Shown here: one piece after another, positions 35,801-48,799 of the stretch | Position numbering within the stretch: position 1 is the stretch's first letter | Layout: the number at the start of each line of letters is the position of its first letter | NCBI GenBank assembly: GCA_013396755.1 | Contig: VWZF01005764.1 | Span: 918,365 to 982,364, forward strand | Source: Sclerurus mexicanus | Lineage: Eukaryota; Chordata; Aves; Passeriformes; Furnariidae | Length of the DNA stretch: 64,000 nt | Direction of reading: 5' to 3' | Position numbers and translations under genes: made by a program | Notes under the pieces: model-generated | Told to the model about the DNA's origin: nothing | The model's input: only the letters and a program-made list of their open reading frames with translations | Databases searched by the model: none

Positions 35801-38800
35801 CAGGCCTGGATGGCTTGACAGCAGCTGCTGTTAGAGAAGGGGATGGTGCCAGTAGCAGTGGGCAGTGAGGATGACCTTAGTGCTGCTCAGCTGAATGTGG
35901 GGTGCAAGGTCACATTCCTAGGTCAGGAGCTTTATTTCTGAGTTAATAGCAATACTCAAGGCAGTATGAAGCAAAAAGCACTGGAGGAACTTCGGTGAGG
36001 AAAGGTTTTTCATTACTTGTTTCCCTGAGTAAATTTATTAGTTATGTTCCTTATTTACATTGTCTATCAATCAGTGAAAAATCACTTCTTCCAATGCAGC
36101 CCAGCAGTATTGTCAGATGTTAACAAAGTACAGAGGGTATGATTGCAAAGGGTCACTCCTGGGGCTTCTGGTTTCATTTAGGAAACAGAGATACAAAGGT
36201 GGAATGCAGGGGTGGTGCTGGAAATTGGAAAAGCAGCAGAAGGAAGACACTGGCCAAGGAGGACTTAAAGGAAAAGGTGGGGTGTAAACAATGAAAGAGA
36301 GGATGAAAGAAGAATAAGTCAGAGGAAATAAAAGGCACAGCAGGTAAAAAGTGGGAGGTAGAGGTAATTAATTTTTTGTGAATCATCACTAAACCATCCT
36401 GCCCCCAGAAAGGCTGACTCAGCAACATCAGTGGGAAAAATCAGAGCTTTCTCTCTGAGGTGCCATTCCAGATCAAAGATGTTTCTGTTAGTGAAACTGG
36501 ATTTTCTGCCACGGCTTTAAAGAAACTTTTCAGGGGTATCCTATAAAGTCAGCATCCACCCTAACCACTCCAGGGCTTGGCTCCCTCGCCTCTCTTCCCT
36601 GCCCCATCTTCTCTTCCCAGGTCTGAATCATGGTCTATTTTGGGGCCCTTTGCACAACAGAGATCTCATTTGTTTGGGCAGAAGTGAGGTGGCCACAAGA
36701 GGCACCAATTACTGCACACCCTCTTAGAGGATGGGGAGATCTAAAAAGAAAAGGAAGTGAATAAAAATAACTTGATGGAAGAAGGTTTCTGTGATCTCAT
36801 ATCCCTGACAGGTGCCTGGCCACAAAAGCACTGCTGGGAAGATATGAGTGTGATGTTCACATATTCATTTTTTTCTGGCTTATGATTCAGAACTAAGGTG
36901 AAGTCAGGAAGACAGGGGATAGAAAAGGAAAATGGGCTCAGTTGCTTTACCATGTTTTGTAAAGGCTGGTGTTTGTGGATGATGAGTCTGGATGGGGCTG
37001 TGGTGACTGCGGACAGTCAGAGGGGCAGGGATGGGCAGCAACTCCCCGTCCAAACTTTGACAGAAGCATTCCTTAAGTAATTTCCTTTTTGGTATGCACA
37101 GGAGTTTGAACTGCTACTTGCAACACAATGTGTTGCCTAGTATGCTGTTTCAGGGCTCCAGGGAGGAGGGAAAAACCCCAAACCCCATAAAGGCATGTTT
37201 TACACAATAAAATGCATGCAGAATTGCCTCGTTGTTTTTTGGTTTTTTTCTCCCAGAGTACTTGGGTTGTATTTAGTGTAGCTCAGCCCAGTCTCCTAGT
37301 GCTTGCGCAAGTGATGCGAGGGGAGGTGGTAACATAAAACTACAGAACTCTCCCCACTGCAGCAAAGCCTGGCTTTTGCTGTGCTCAGCTGGAAAAGCAG
37401 ATCCTGCATCCTTCAGCAGGGCCCTTGAATAGCAGCCGTGGTACCTGAGCATGGCCCTTCAAACACAGCAAGTGTCAGAACCAGAAAAGGCTACTTAAGC
37501 ATTGGGAGGTTTGGACCAATGGCAATAACCAACCAAAGAAAACCCACCCAGCCTTGGGTGTTGAGTTGCAAAGTCTGTGAGACCCTTGGTCTGCAGTTAA
37601 ATGTGAGCAGAGGGTGGTCCCCACCTCTGGCTCTGCTCACCATTGCAGGTGCCCTTCCTGCCCCAGACTGCAGCCCCGTGGGCTGGGTGGGACGTGAAAC
37701 CTGGCTGGAACTTGGCCGTGAGCCCTGATGAGGACTGTGAGGACAGCCTCTGGCTGCACAACGTTGCATTCCCCCAGGGAAAAAGGGATAGAGCCACATT
37801 TCTTACTGATCCAGAGCCTCCCAGAGGCTGCCACTGTTTTCAAGGGGCTTTGAAAGGGGTTCCCATTTTTGTTCTGTGTCAGTATAGCACCCAAGCAGCT
37901 GTGCATGAGGAAAGCAGAGAAAGCTTTATTTTTAGACCAGGCAAATCATGCATTCCAAATCTTTCCATTATTGTGGTGATGGTTAAAACAAAGCCACTTT
38001 CTCTTCAGGCTGCAAAATTGGCATGACAGGCACAAGGAAATCTTCCTTCCCCTTTTCCCCCCGATTTTAGAAAAGAACAGTAAACCCTGACAAAAAGTGT
38101 GTATGCAGTGATGCCAGAAATCTTAGAAACCCAGTCAGGAGACAGACCCAAATGCTCACTATCATTCTCATGTGTTCAGTTTTCATCAGGCTTTGCTGGG
38201 TTTGCACAGGGAAGACGACTCAGCCGCTGCTCATCTCTGCAATCTGGGCAGATTGTTTCTTGTTTTCATCCCACCACTACAACAATGACAGAAGCTCAGG
38301 GAAGTAAATGCCTGAGGCAAATAACAGGCGTTACATATCAACTACTGATGAAAAGGTTCTTCCTACATGTTTGGGTAGATTTAGTTTGGACCAGCAAAAG
38401 CAAAATGTCACGCAATCCTCTAATGTCCATTAATCCGTCTTGTGAGATTTCTACTGTGCGTACTTTGTTTTCCTCTGGGGACCTAACTTTTTATTTAGGT
38501 ATGTATTCATGGCTGCTGCCACTGGCTTGCTGTTGCACACATTAATTGCTGTTGAGAAGAAGAATGTCTCCCCAAAGGCCTAATCCTTTCTCAGCACCAG
38601 ATCATCAGCTCTTTAATTGCTGCTGATTTCATCCCCTCAGCACAGCGTGATCCTTTGTTGGTCCCACAACCCCACTGATGTTAGTCTGGGCCATCCAACA
38701 GGACCTGCCAAAATGCCTCCTCCGTGGATCCTCTTTCTGAATCAGAAATTAAAATTATTACAGTAAAAGAGGCTCTGTCAGGAGATTCATACAGAGCCAC

Positions 38801-39144
38801 AAATCTATTAGCTCAGTCACTGATTGCAAATCAGTGCATGAGTACAAGATTAGGGGCTTACATTGCTTAAACCAGGACATGCAGACTTTTTCTTTGGTAC
38901 AAGTTGTGTATTTTTGATGCACCTTGATTTTAAAAGTGCTTTAATGTGGAAGCACTACGTGGCTCAGCCCTACGAGCTGACAGCCACAGGTAGCTCTGTA
39001 CTAGGCAATTGTACACAAGGAATTCATGGACGTCCAAACATGGGTGTCTCATGGGCTTGGCATAGAGGATAAGACTTGTTTCCTGTCACCTTGATTGTAA
39101 GAATTGGCGAATCAAATTGTTTCTCATGTTATCCTTTTTCAGCT

Positions 39145-39158
39145 GTTGCCATGGCAAA
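39145..39158. promoter_or_regulatory. RFX X-box palindrome in SYNPR intron 2
   Basis: GTTGCCATGGCAAA differs from the symmetric RFX site GTTGCCATGGCAAC only at its last base. It lies about 300 bases before exon 3. RFX factors act in neurons and ciliated cells. Binding is inferred from the motif alone. Confidence 0.45.
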
Positions 39159-39457
39159 ACCCCAGAGAGGACAGGGAGGGTTGTACCAAACCACTGGAAC
39201 ATCAACTTTTCTCTGAGATTGATTAGAAGATGTGTTTGTGTGCTTGGTCTCCCCTCAACATTCATGTGGAAGTAACCTCACGTGTGTGAGCAGCTCTGAA
39301 GAGCACAGCCCACAAGGCTTTACTTATGGGGCCAGTTATTCAGAGGGATCAATGCACATCAGGAATGAGGTGGAGACAGAACAAATGTATTTATCTGTAT
39401 TCAGATAACACTTCCATTTTCTGTACTTCACCTGCTGCTCTTCGGGTTGTTTTTCAG

Positions 39458-39656
39458 GTTGCATCAAGTGAATTTCGAGGCTCCCACTTGTGAAGGCAGG
39501 CGCAAGGAAACACTTGCCTTGATAGGGGACTTCTCCTCTTCGGCGGAGTTCTTCGTCACCATCGCAGTCTTCGCCTTCCTCTACTCACTGGCTGCCACCG
39601 TGGTTTATATCTTCTTCCAGAACAAGTACCGTGAAAACAACAGAGGGCCTCTAATT
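39458..39656 (+). CDS. SYNPR: SYNPR coding exon 3 (residues 50-116)
   Basis: After the acceptor GTTTTTCAG this exon completes Arg50 and continues LHQVNFEAPTCEG, the rest of the first lumenal loop with Cys61. Membrane span 2 follows at about residues 81-103 (FFVTIAVFAFLYSLAATVVY), then the cytoplasmic loop QNKYRENNRGPLI. The donor is ATT|GTAAGT, phase 0. At 199 bases plus the two carried over it gives 67 codons. Span and loop residues are nearly unchanged from mammalian synaptoporin, with the few differences in the lumenal loop (for example RRKET). Confidence 0.97.
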
Positions 39657-42600
39657 GTAAGTGTGCATTTGCAGTGTGTTCAGGTGTAGGTCTTCTCCTC
39701 TTGCATTTTTGATGGTTGAGGCTGTGGTGTGGTCTGGGAGATCCAAGTGGCCCAATGCCCAAAGCATCTCTGTGTTCACCTGCTTTTCTTATCTTAAGGC
39801 TGTTTTAGAGTTTTAATACCAAGGGTAACAGAGACTATATGCAGGTGGAGTTTAGTCCTAATCCTGTATGTACTTGTGGGATTATTCCTTCTTATCTCCC
39901 ACTCCTGCAGTGATGATGTTCACACAAATAATGAATGTGTGTCTGAGCGGTTGCAGGATTGGGGTCTGAGCCCTATGTCTGGGACATCAGAGCTTCATTG
40001 GTGGGGAAAAAAGGGAAGAGTAGATATTGAGTATATCTTGTCAGATAGACAAAAACGTGCCCCTGACCGAAGCCTAGCTAGAGAGATTGCTTATTGCTAA
40101 TTACTGTGGGGTTCAGCCAAATTCTTTTGCTTTGGAGAATTATGTGGCTGTTTTTCCAGCATGACACTGAGCTCCCAGCATGTTTGTGTCTCTGGGCTGG
40201 TTTATGAACCTTCCAGTTATCATCATCTGCACCCATCGAACTGTGGCTGTTCGTGCCTTTATTTTTCTTTTTACTGATTCCTGAAGGTTTCTGATAAAAA
40301 GCAAGTGCTGTGGTGCATTTATTTTCTCATACATTGAGTCTGTAAAGCCAGTGAGGGCTATTTTGTCCCAGGTGTCTGTTACCTGTCAGTGTATCATGCC
40401 CCAGAGTACACCCTGTGGTCTTGCTGGGCTGCTGAGGGCTGTGTGCTGACCCTCACCTGTGCTGAAGTTGGGTCAGGTCTCTGTATCTGTGGGCTGCAGG
40501 GCTACATCACAGTCTCTCTTCCACGGACAACCCTCTCCTCCACAACTACAAGGAGGAGGTCACACTAAGGGAAAGAAAATGTTTCTCTGAGGTCTTGGTG
40601 TGAAGAGAGTGGTTCCAAGAGAAGGTGTGGGGAGTTCATCGTGGACTGATGTCAGCAAAGAGTTACTTCTGGATTTCAGAAAAATTCTAGAATTTATGAC
40701 TGACAGAAACCAGACAGTTGGCTGAGATTTGTGCATTAAGTGACTAAGAGCCACCAATAAAGAATATCAGAAAAAAGTAACAGGAAGAAAAGTAAATCAC
40801 CAGCACAGGAAAGCTGGACCTATTAAAGGAAATAACTGCAGTAGCAGTCAGCAAAAGGTTAAACTGTAGAAAGGTAGACTTAGCATCATGGGCGTTTGGG
40901 GAAAAGATTTTCCTGCTGCAAGAAGATGTGAGCTGTTTTCTTTAACTTTGCCTAATTCAAAACTGATTGTTATAAAAAAAAATTCTCCTTCCATCTCAAA
41001 GGAAATTAATCCTCTTCATTTGAGGGTTGTTGGGACCTTTCCTCTCCATGAAAATGGTGAGGAAAAGTGGGAAAATCTTCACAGAGAAGAGGAAGAACAG
41101 GCAAGATAAAGGGGTCCCTACAGAAGGAGTAAACAAAGAGCCTTCCTGCTGCTTGATTCAGTTGGTAACAAGTAATACCTCATTTCAAGCTGTTTCATCA
41201 CAGAATTAGTTGCAGAGTTCTGCTGTCTTAATTTTCTTGCAGTAGATAATTCTTTCTTTTGACCAACCACCTTATCCTCTGTTGCAATAAGGAAAAGGAA
41301 AGACAAACAATAGTACGAATATGTCAGATTATGTGCAGAACTTTCCCGATACAGCTGCGGCAGTGATGTTTGTCACAGGATGCATAGCACAATCCACTAC
41401 AACGTTAATGTCGCATTGATTTGATTTGTTCTGTGTAATGGATTATAATTGTACCTACAGGTTAAATTTAACAAAATGGCTGATACCAAAGTCTCTGTTT
41501 GCAACTTCCCAGTCTTTAAACCAAGCCTAAATGACCTTATTTCTTCAGAATATAAAGATGCTTCTGAGTTTTCTCTATAGCAAAAGCAGTTTGTGCTGGT
41601 GAATGGTGTTGGGAAGTGGCTGAGGGTTATTGTCAGCTTATGCCTGACAGGAGGGGAGTCCCATCTGCTCCAGCCACACACTCCAGCATCTCCTTTGCAC
41701 CGCCAGTTCTGTTGTATTCATTTTTTTTAGAAAAAAGAACCCTTTTCGTCTGGAGCACATCCTTTCCGGTCTCCCTGGAGACCGCCCAGTGCAATGATTG
41801 CAGGACCACAGACTGACTGGGGGACAGGGTGTGAGTCCCTCTGTGCAGTGGAGTTATAGGGAAAATGAAAGAGCCCCAGGCAGAGAAAAAGCTGGCAGCT
41901 GTAGCCATGAGGAATTCAGGGGTCAAGGAAAACTTGGAGTGAAAAGCAGCTTCTCGAGGCTGCAGTGCTCACCTAAGGGATGTCACATGTTGTGCGAAGG
42001 AGGCAGGGGATGTTTCCTCCAGCTCCAGGCAGATGCTGCACAGAACTGATGTGTACCAGATCAGATGTGTGAGGATGTCTCATCCCTGAGATTGTTCCTT
42101 CCAAAGAAAAGTGCTGCAGAATCTGTGCTGCTGTGTGCACGCCTGAGTCCAGCAGCAGTCCCCAGCACATGCTGGTGCAGGAGGCAGGGCAGCCCTCGCT
42201 CCTTTTCATCACCAGGCAGGATCTGTGCATCAGGTGCCGTTTCCAGACTACTGGTGTTTTGCCTTAGTGAAGAGTTAGAAGATGATAGTTTCATCCATCC
42301 TGCTCCAGTGCCTGATCACAATTTCATAGTTAAAACTGTTCCTGTTTTAAGCCTTGTACTTCCTCTTGGCTAGATATTTGTTCAGTCTGGGATGACATCT
42401 GCCTTTAAGCAGCACTCCTCAGAACTGCCTTTCTTCCTGACAAATTTTCAGGATTCGAAAAATGAGTATGACAGGAAAAGTGGAGAGAGGAAAAAAGCCC
42501 TTTCATTTGAAATTTTTAAGTATTTTTTTTCAAAAAGCCCTTTCAGAGGCAGTCAGAGCACCATCAGCGCATTACCAAATTGCAGCAGCCTGACTGGGTG

Positions 42601-45600
42601 CAGAAGATACAATTATAAGGAGTTTAATGACCACTAAATCTTGAGAAACTTGCAGGGAAAATTTCAGTCACAAATGTTTCAAGTTTACCTTGTTTATACA
42701 GATACAGGGAAACGAACTGCATGTGCTGATATCTCAGCACAGCATCACTTTAACTGTGGAAAAATATTATAGTGTTCAGTGTGAAGCGAGACATCATGGC
42801 AAGGAAGTATTTCCAGTGGGAGAAGCAGTTAACTCTTCCCCTGGCTGTTCAGATGGCACGGGCGTGCTTTATTCCCTATGCAGTGAGCCATTTCTGTTGC
42901 TAACTTTGCCTGTTAGGTTTTGGGGATAAAATCTTCCTTTTGGTCTCACAGGGCCTCAGTTGTGTTACTCATCCTTGATGGAGGTGGGAGTTACCCCTTT
43001 CCACGGGGCTGGCAGCAGCAAGCCCTTGCCATACCCACTCTCTGCTTCCCTCGCTGGCTCCATGAGAGATCATTTAGAGGGGTTTGTATAGATAGGTAAA
43101 CCTAAGGGAGGACCTTGGATTCCCAGTTTCTAAAGGAACCAGGAGCAGGTTGCCAGGGATTAAATACCTAATAGATATGTGCAATGTGTTTCTGAGCTCT
43201 GCAAACCACAGCTGTGATTTTAATTCCATTTGCAAACTCCTGTGTGATGCATGTGCACAGCGAGGAGCTGGGAGCTTGCCTCAGTGGTTACGAGTGCAAG
43301 GCAGCTTCTCAAATGACTGATTAGTGCTCAAGAGCCAGAAACACTTTAAAGAAATTAATTGGAGATGGTGACTTAGATTTTAATGAATGGGATGTGCAAA
43401 ACCCCACCAATTTTCTGTATATGCCCATCTCTTAGACCAGCCTAAGCTGGTTTCCACTGAGGTAACACCACATACCTGGGGAGGCATTGCTGATTTGCAG
43501 TGAGAGCAGAGATGAGCTGCACCCTGGGACTGCCACCCCAATCACCTGTCTCAGTTCTCTGCTTTAGATCTGTACATTTGGAGCAGCTTGCAAGCTGAGA
43601 GTAACCAACCCAACACTCCTGTGCTGAAACTTTAGGGAATCAGGGATAGGATGCTTCCACATAGCTCTCAGAAAATAGATAGTCACAGTCATTGTCTATC
43701 AGCCCTTGTCATTAAGACTTCTTACTTTTTCTATAGTCTCTTTACCCCATATGTGCTCTATTTAAAATCCCCATTCTGGCAACCCTATATGTCTTCAGAT
43801 TTGTCTCTGGGAAGTTATAGATTGACCATTAAAAAAAATCCATGAATTCATGTATAAGTGTAAATGTAAGTCACTTTATTAATCTTCCAATCAATTAATA
43901 TAAAAGCATAAAATTATTTGGCCAAGAAAGATGACTTACATAGACCTGAAAAGAGATATTTCATTTTTATAGTGATTATTTGATAATCTCATTCTTATGG
44001 TGCATAAAGATGCTTACATGTTAAGAAGATGAGATCTTTCCTTTGCATCTAGAGTCCGGCGAATAATCACATTAAGCAGAAAGGCATTTGGTTCTTTACA
44101 TATGTTGCAGATCGAGTGAGTTAAGTACACCTTTGTCTGCTCTTTGGAGATCTCTTTGATTAAACGTGTTGTATTTCCTCACCTCTGTCCACCTTTCTAG
44201 AATGTAGATAGAAAAAGAGTAAAGAGCAGTCTGTGAAAACAAAGACTGAATCTCTTGCAGTTAAAAAAATTAAATTAGGAAGAATCTGAATAATTCTTTG
44301 CATTTCAAAGAGCTGTTTCAGCTTGCTGTTGTCATCTCCTTTTTGAAACACGAGCCAGGGTGACCTTGCTGTACATGCTGGTGCCACCCAAAGGACTCTG
44401 CACTTCCCTGCCAGAAGCAAGCTTGCAAGGCCCTACACTATTGCAAGAAGCATGTAATTCTTTCAAAGCTTCATTCGGCAGAAAATCTGTGGTGGGACCT
44501 CATTCAAACCAGAAAAGAGCTAAAATGCCACTGTAGAAAGGTGTTTGCTGCCTGCAGCAATCTGCTGTTGGCCGCTTTCCCGGGCTGGGACTGGGGCTGT
44601 GGCTCTTGCTGGGGTAATTCTTGAGATTTTAGGTTGGTTGTGACTGTGAAAGCCAGTCCTCTGAGTGGTTTGCCCATGCTGGCGTAAACAAATTTCCCTC
44701 TGCTCCTGCATGGCTGGCCATGAAACCTGTTGGCAGTGCTAGACAGGTTCTGGCTGGGAGGGTTTATGGACTTTGGCGTTTGAGGAGTATGCTGTCAATG
44801 TACAAGAGGGTTTTCTCGAATGGAGAGGTTTCGTAGCATGAGCCCTGCAAGAAAGCCAGTTATGAGCCAGCAGCTGCAAGTTGGCAAGGGAGGAGGGATG
44901 CCACACACACCCCAGCCAGGCCAGAGATGAGGTATAACAACCCAAGATCATCCTGCCAGACTTGGCTGGGAGACAGAGCAGGGCATGGAGTGCACACGGG
45001 GACACGTGTGTCACAGCCTCCAGGGGCTGCTGAAGCCACCAACCTGCTCAGAGCAGCTGAAACACATCCCCTTTCCTAGTGAATAAGCAGCTTCTGCAGA
45101 TGCTTTTGGCTGGGTGAGGTTGTGCTTGACACTGGGGAATCCAGAACTGCACTCAGGAGGCGTAAGTGACTGTAAGTGACCACCTCCTCCAAAGAGGGTC
45201 ACTTTGCAAAAGCCAGTGGCTTGACAGCAAGGAGAAGTGTTTCAGTTACTGTGAAAAGGCATGTAGAGTTCTATTCTAAAACATATAATATATTAAATTG
45301 TTCCAAGTAGATATTTTTGGCAAACTCAGTAATAACAAGTTTCAACTTGAAAAAGGCAGCAAGATTTTTTTGTTGCTGTTGTTGCATGTACTTCAGGATC
45401 TTAAAAACTCCCTCCTTGGGTATTCAGTGTGTTTTAAATTTTGTTTTTTGCTTTTCCCTATACATTCCTATTTTGCCTCCTTTCCAAAGGCACCTGTAGG
45501 CAGAGCAAAGTATCTTAGTTGAGATCTGGAGAAACTTTTCAATTAGGAATGTAGTGTAATTGTACAACAATACACACTGAAGAGACCTGTAGACACCACT

Positions 45601-48600
45601 TTAAGAGAGCAACTACAAAAACTACTTTGTTCCAAAGGAAAAAAAGGCTCACCCATGCTGTAGGGATATTAAACATTGAAATGCAAGATTTGTTTTAGTA
45701 TGCAGGCACTCTGGCCTTAATTACCAAGGAGAAATTCCCCAGATAGACATTAAGCCACAGAACAGCTTAGCTTGAAATTCACTTTTATTTTCAGCATGTC
45801 ATTATCTTGTAACTCTGTTCCACCCAGAGCTGTGAAAATGTTCAGCCAGAAATCCAAACCTACTTGAAAACAAGAGAGGTTCAAGTTCCAGCCAAAGCTG
45901 AAGGTTCGCAAAGATTCAAAATAAATAGGAAGATGCAAGTTTACTCTAGTCATAGAATCATGGAATCTTACATTTTGCTCCTTGCATAGTGCAGAGGAGG
46001 CAGAACAAATCCTCCAAGAGCCTGAGTCCAGCTATGTACCCTTGGTGAGAGCACCTGCTGAAAAAATCCTGGAGTTCCATTAGCTCCTGTCCTGTCTTCT
46101 TGAGCAGCTGTTGGCCAGCTGGCAAACAGGCTGCGTTGTTTCCTCTCCCAGTCCCATTATGCCATCTTTCCCTTTTGGCTTGGTGCATTCCTTGCACCCA
46201 GCCAGACTTTACAGTTTTTGGGAGTTCCTCTGTACAAGGGCTGACCCCACACCCCAGAAGCAAGGACCCTTTCCCCAAGGCTCTGACGTGCTCTGAAATA
46301 GGGGAATTAGTGGCAGAGAGGGCAGGATGAGGCTTCTGTGAACACCCTGGTATAGGGGAGCACAGCAAGTCAGCAGAAGGGTGGAGCTTGGAGTGTGATG
46401 GAGAAGACAAGATCTGAGAAGTAAGATGAAATACTTAGTGCCTCTAGGACCAGCCCCAAAACTGCACAATGCCACGGGATGTTCCTAGAAGGACCTGCCT
46501 CCCAGGATATTGGCTACCAGCAGTTAGAGTGAGGGGCTCTTGCAGATGCAGCCATTTGTGCCACGAGTTGTACAAATGCCTCATCAGTACGGGGTCAGGA
46601 TCTGTGAGCTCAATGGCAAGTCCAAATCCCTGCCCTTGTCACTTGCTTGAAGAACTTTCTTTTATCTCTTTTTAGCAAGTTTAACCTCCTATGTTGCATT
46701 AGTTTCAGTCACTGATTCAAGTTTCTACCTGCTGTTATGTGTTTACTTTATTGGCATTGCCAGTGCACTGATTGGATTTATCTTGGAAAGGCTCTAAATT
46801 TGGTAACACTGGGTGATGGTTTCTTGTCATTTAAAAAATGTAGTCCCCAAAACTCTGCTGTATCCCCATGGTGTCAATCAGAACCTGTATGGGGGCTTGG
46901 CATCTGGGTTGAGAGCATGTCAAGCCTCACAGCAAATAAAGAGCATCTCCCAACATGGTCCACAGCTCAACAGATATCTGGTGTTTCTACCAGCTGGAAT
47001 TTTTAGGCAACATTTGCAATTGAACTGTTGCCTCTAGGCGTCTGTTTCTCATTCAGTTACTGCTAAGATGTATGAGATACAATGATTTCTTTTGCTGGAA
47101 ATCTCCCCGAGAAGAAAAATTATTCTGAGCTATATGTCTCTGCCAATGCAGCGTTTCTTTGGGTGTTAAGATAGTTGTCAGCTCCTGGGCTTCATGCTCT
47201 TCAAGAGAGCCCATTTGGGCAGCATGAAGGAGGTCAGAGGAACTCAAAGCTCAGTGGCAGACGCAGGCCTGCAGAAAACAAATTGTTAAAAGAGAAGGAT
47301 GTATCCTTTGGGAAAGCATCCAAGCACAGTTAATTTAATCCCATCTGCGTGAGCAGAGACATCCTTTGTTCGTGGCTTGCTTGTGCAGCGAGTTTATTGA
47401 CTGGTGCTTCTTCCATCAGGACAGAGACTCGTGTCCTCCATCCCTGCCGTGCCCTGGAGAGCTCCTTCCCAAATGTCAGGTGTGCTTGTAGAAGATGAGA
47501 ATGGTGTTTCCTAGGGATCATTTATTTCTCTGGATAGCAACCCAAAACACTGTGTTCTTAATGAGTGTTTTCCCTTCCTTCCATGTACACCTTTACTTTG
47601 CCAGGGGGAAGGGGAAGCAGACCCATGGGAGGTGGGATATCAAGATGCAGCGATGCAGTTAGTGGTATGTTAGACTTTGGCACCTCTGCCATCTGTTGTG
47701 GGCTGACAGATGGGATGAAATATGACAGCAGAAAGGCTCTTCTGTTTTAGCAAGACACAAGAAAGCTTGAAAAATCACACCTCCTCCCTTCTTTCCCCCC
47801 AAACCCACACAACAACAGTGTCACTTGGCCACTTGTTCTGGCTAAGACAAGGAGAAGTTTATGCCTGTGCATGCTCCTAAGAGTCTTTCGAGGGGAAAGT
47901 GAGCAGAGTGGATCAGAGCAGAGCTGCTCAGAGGTGCTGGATCTTCGAGGAACGACCACACCTTCTCTCTTTTTGCATGGATGGGAATTAGGAACAAATG
48001 CTTTACCAGGCCAGAGAGGAGCTGAGGAGTCTCTGCTTGGCAAGTCTTCCTGTTTATATGCTCACTCATGATCATTAGTGGCTGCATGGCTTGTGCAGCA
48101 GAGACATTTGGCCTTACCTGTGGCTGGTGAGAAAACTCCTCATCTGGTAGCTGAGGATTAGCCAGTTTCAGGTTCTCCTTGAGGTGGAAACACTTCCTCT
48201 TGGAAACCCACCCTGACTGTCTGTAGGAGCACCCAGGGCAAGGCCCAGCTCCTTTACAGGTATGTGTATTTTGTAATTGGTTGCAATTCGTCATTCAGGT
48301 GCTGTGAGCAGCCACAATTTCAAGGCAGCTCAGCATCCTGAAAACTGGCCACATGGTTGTGGGAATATGGCTTCAAAGTCAGAGGTGCAAATGTCAGCCA
48401 AAGGGCTCTGCCCCATTAGGCATGTCAAGCACTTCTGAAAATGAACTCTGTTGGTGATGATAGTAACACAACGTTCCACTGAGTAACAAGCTCTTGGTTT
48501 CTCTCTCCTCCAACACAAGCTTTCAGTTTTCTGGTGTTTTTTGATTTATTTTTTTTTCTTCCCAATGGACACATCAGTATAATGCTTCTAACTAATTTGT

Positions 48601-48607
48601 CTTTTAG
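39657..48607 (+). other. SYNPR: SYNPR intron 3
   Basis: An intron of about 9 kb between donor GTAAGT and acceptor TTGTCTTTTAG. No exons, RNA genes or confident mobile elements were seen. ORFs on both strands around 41.6-42.4, 46.0-46.5 and 47.8-48.3 kb are short, unrelated to known families and overlap on opposite strands, as chance ORFs do. Confidence 0.85.
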
Positions 48608-48799
48608 GATTTCATTGTGACAGTGGTCTTCTCGTTCTTGTGGCTAGTGAGCTCATCTGCTTGGGCTAAAGGACTGTCAGATGTAAAGATTGCGACTGAC
48701 CCGGACGAGGTGCTGTTGCTGATGTCTGCCTGCAAACAGCAGTCCAACAAATGCTTGCCTGTTCGCAGCCCTGTTATGTCAAGCCTCAACACTTCGGTT
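48608..48799 (+). CDS. SYNPR: SYNPR coding exon 4 (residues 117-180)
   Basis: A 64-codon exon, phase 0 at both ends. It encodes membrane span 3 (DFIVTVVFSFLWLVSSSAWA), then the second lumenal loop with KGLSDVKIATDP, Cys158, Cys165 and the Asn177-Thr-Ser sequon. The acceptor is CTTTTAG and the donor is GTT|GTAAGT. The two loop cysteines are conserved in the synaptophysin family, where they are thought to form a disulphide. Being phase 0 on both sides, the exon could be skipped without a frameshift, but the protein would lose span 3. Confidence 0.97.

Larger units (their letters stand above)
23043..39457 (+). other. SYNPR: SYNPR intron 2
   Basis: An intron of about 16.4 kb. No exon or known repeat family was recognised. 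It holds an imperfect hairpin near 32802 and an almost perfect RFX X-box palindrome at 39145, listed separately. It also holds small palindromes at 27689-27710 (arms TGAACACT/AGTGTTCA) and near 31003-31024 (arms GGATGGGC/GCCCATCC). The longest ORF in the window (184 codons, minus strand, 32110-32664) lies here and looks like chance. Confidence 0.85.

Noticed and set aside
45163..45180. Direct repeat GTAAGTGACT/GTAAGTGACC that looks like two splice donors.
   Set aside because: No exon precedes it in any frame; it is a small local duplication in intron 3.
45952..45968. CATAGAATCATGGAATC, which resembles the terminal CR1 octamers.
   Set aside because: The adjoining sequence does not continue into CR1, so it is too short to call a mobile element.
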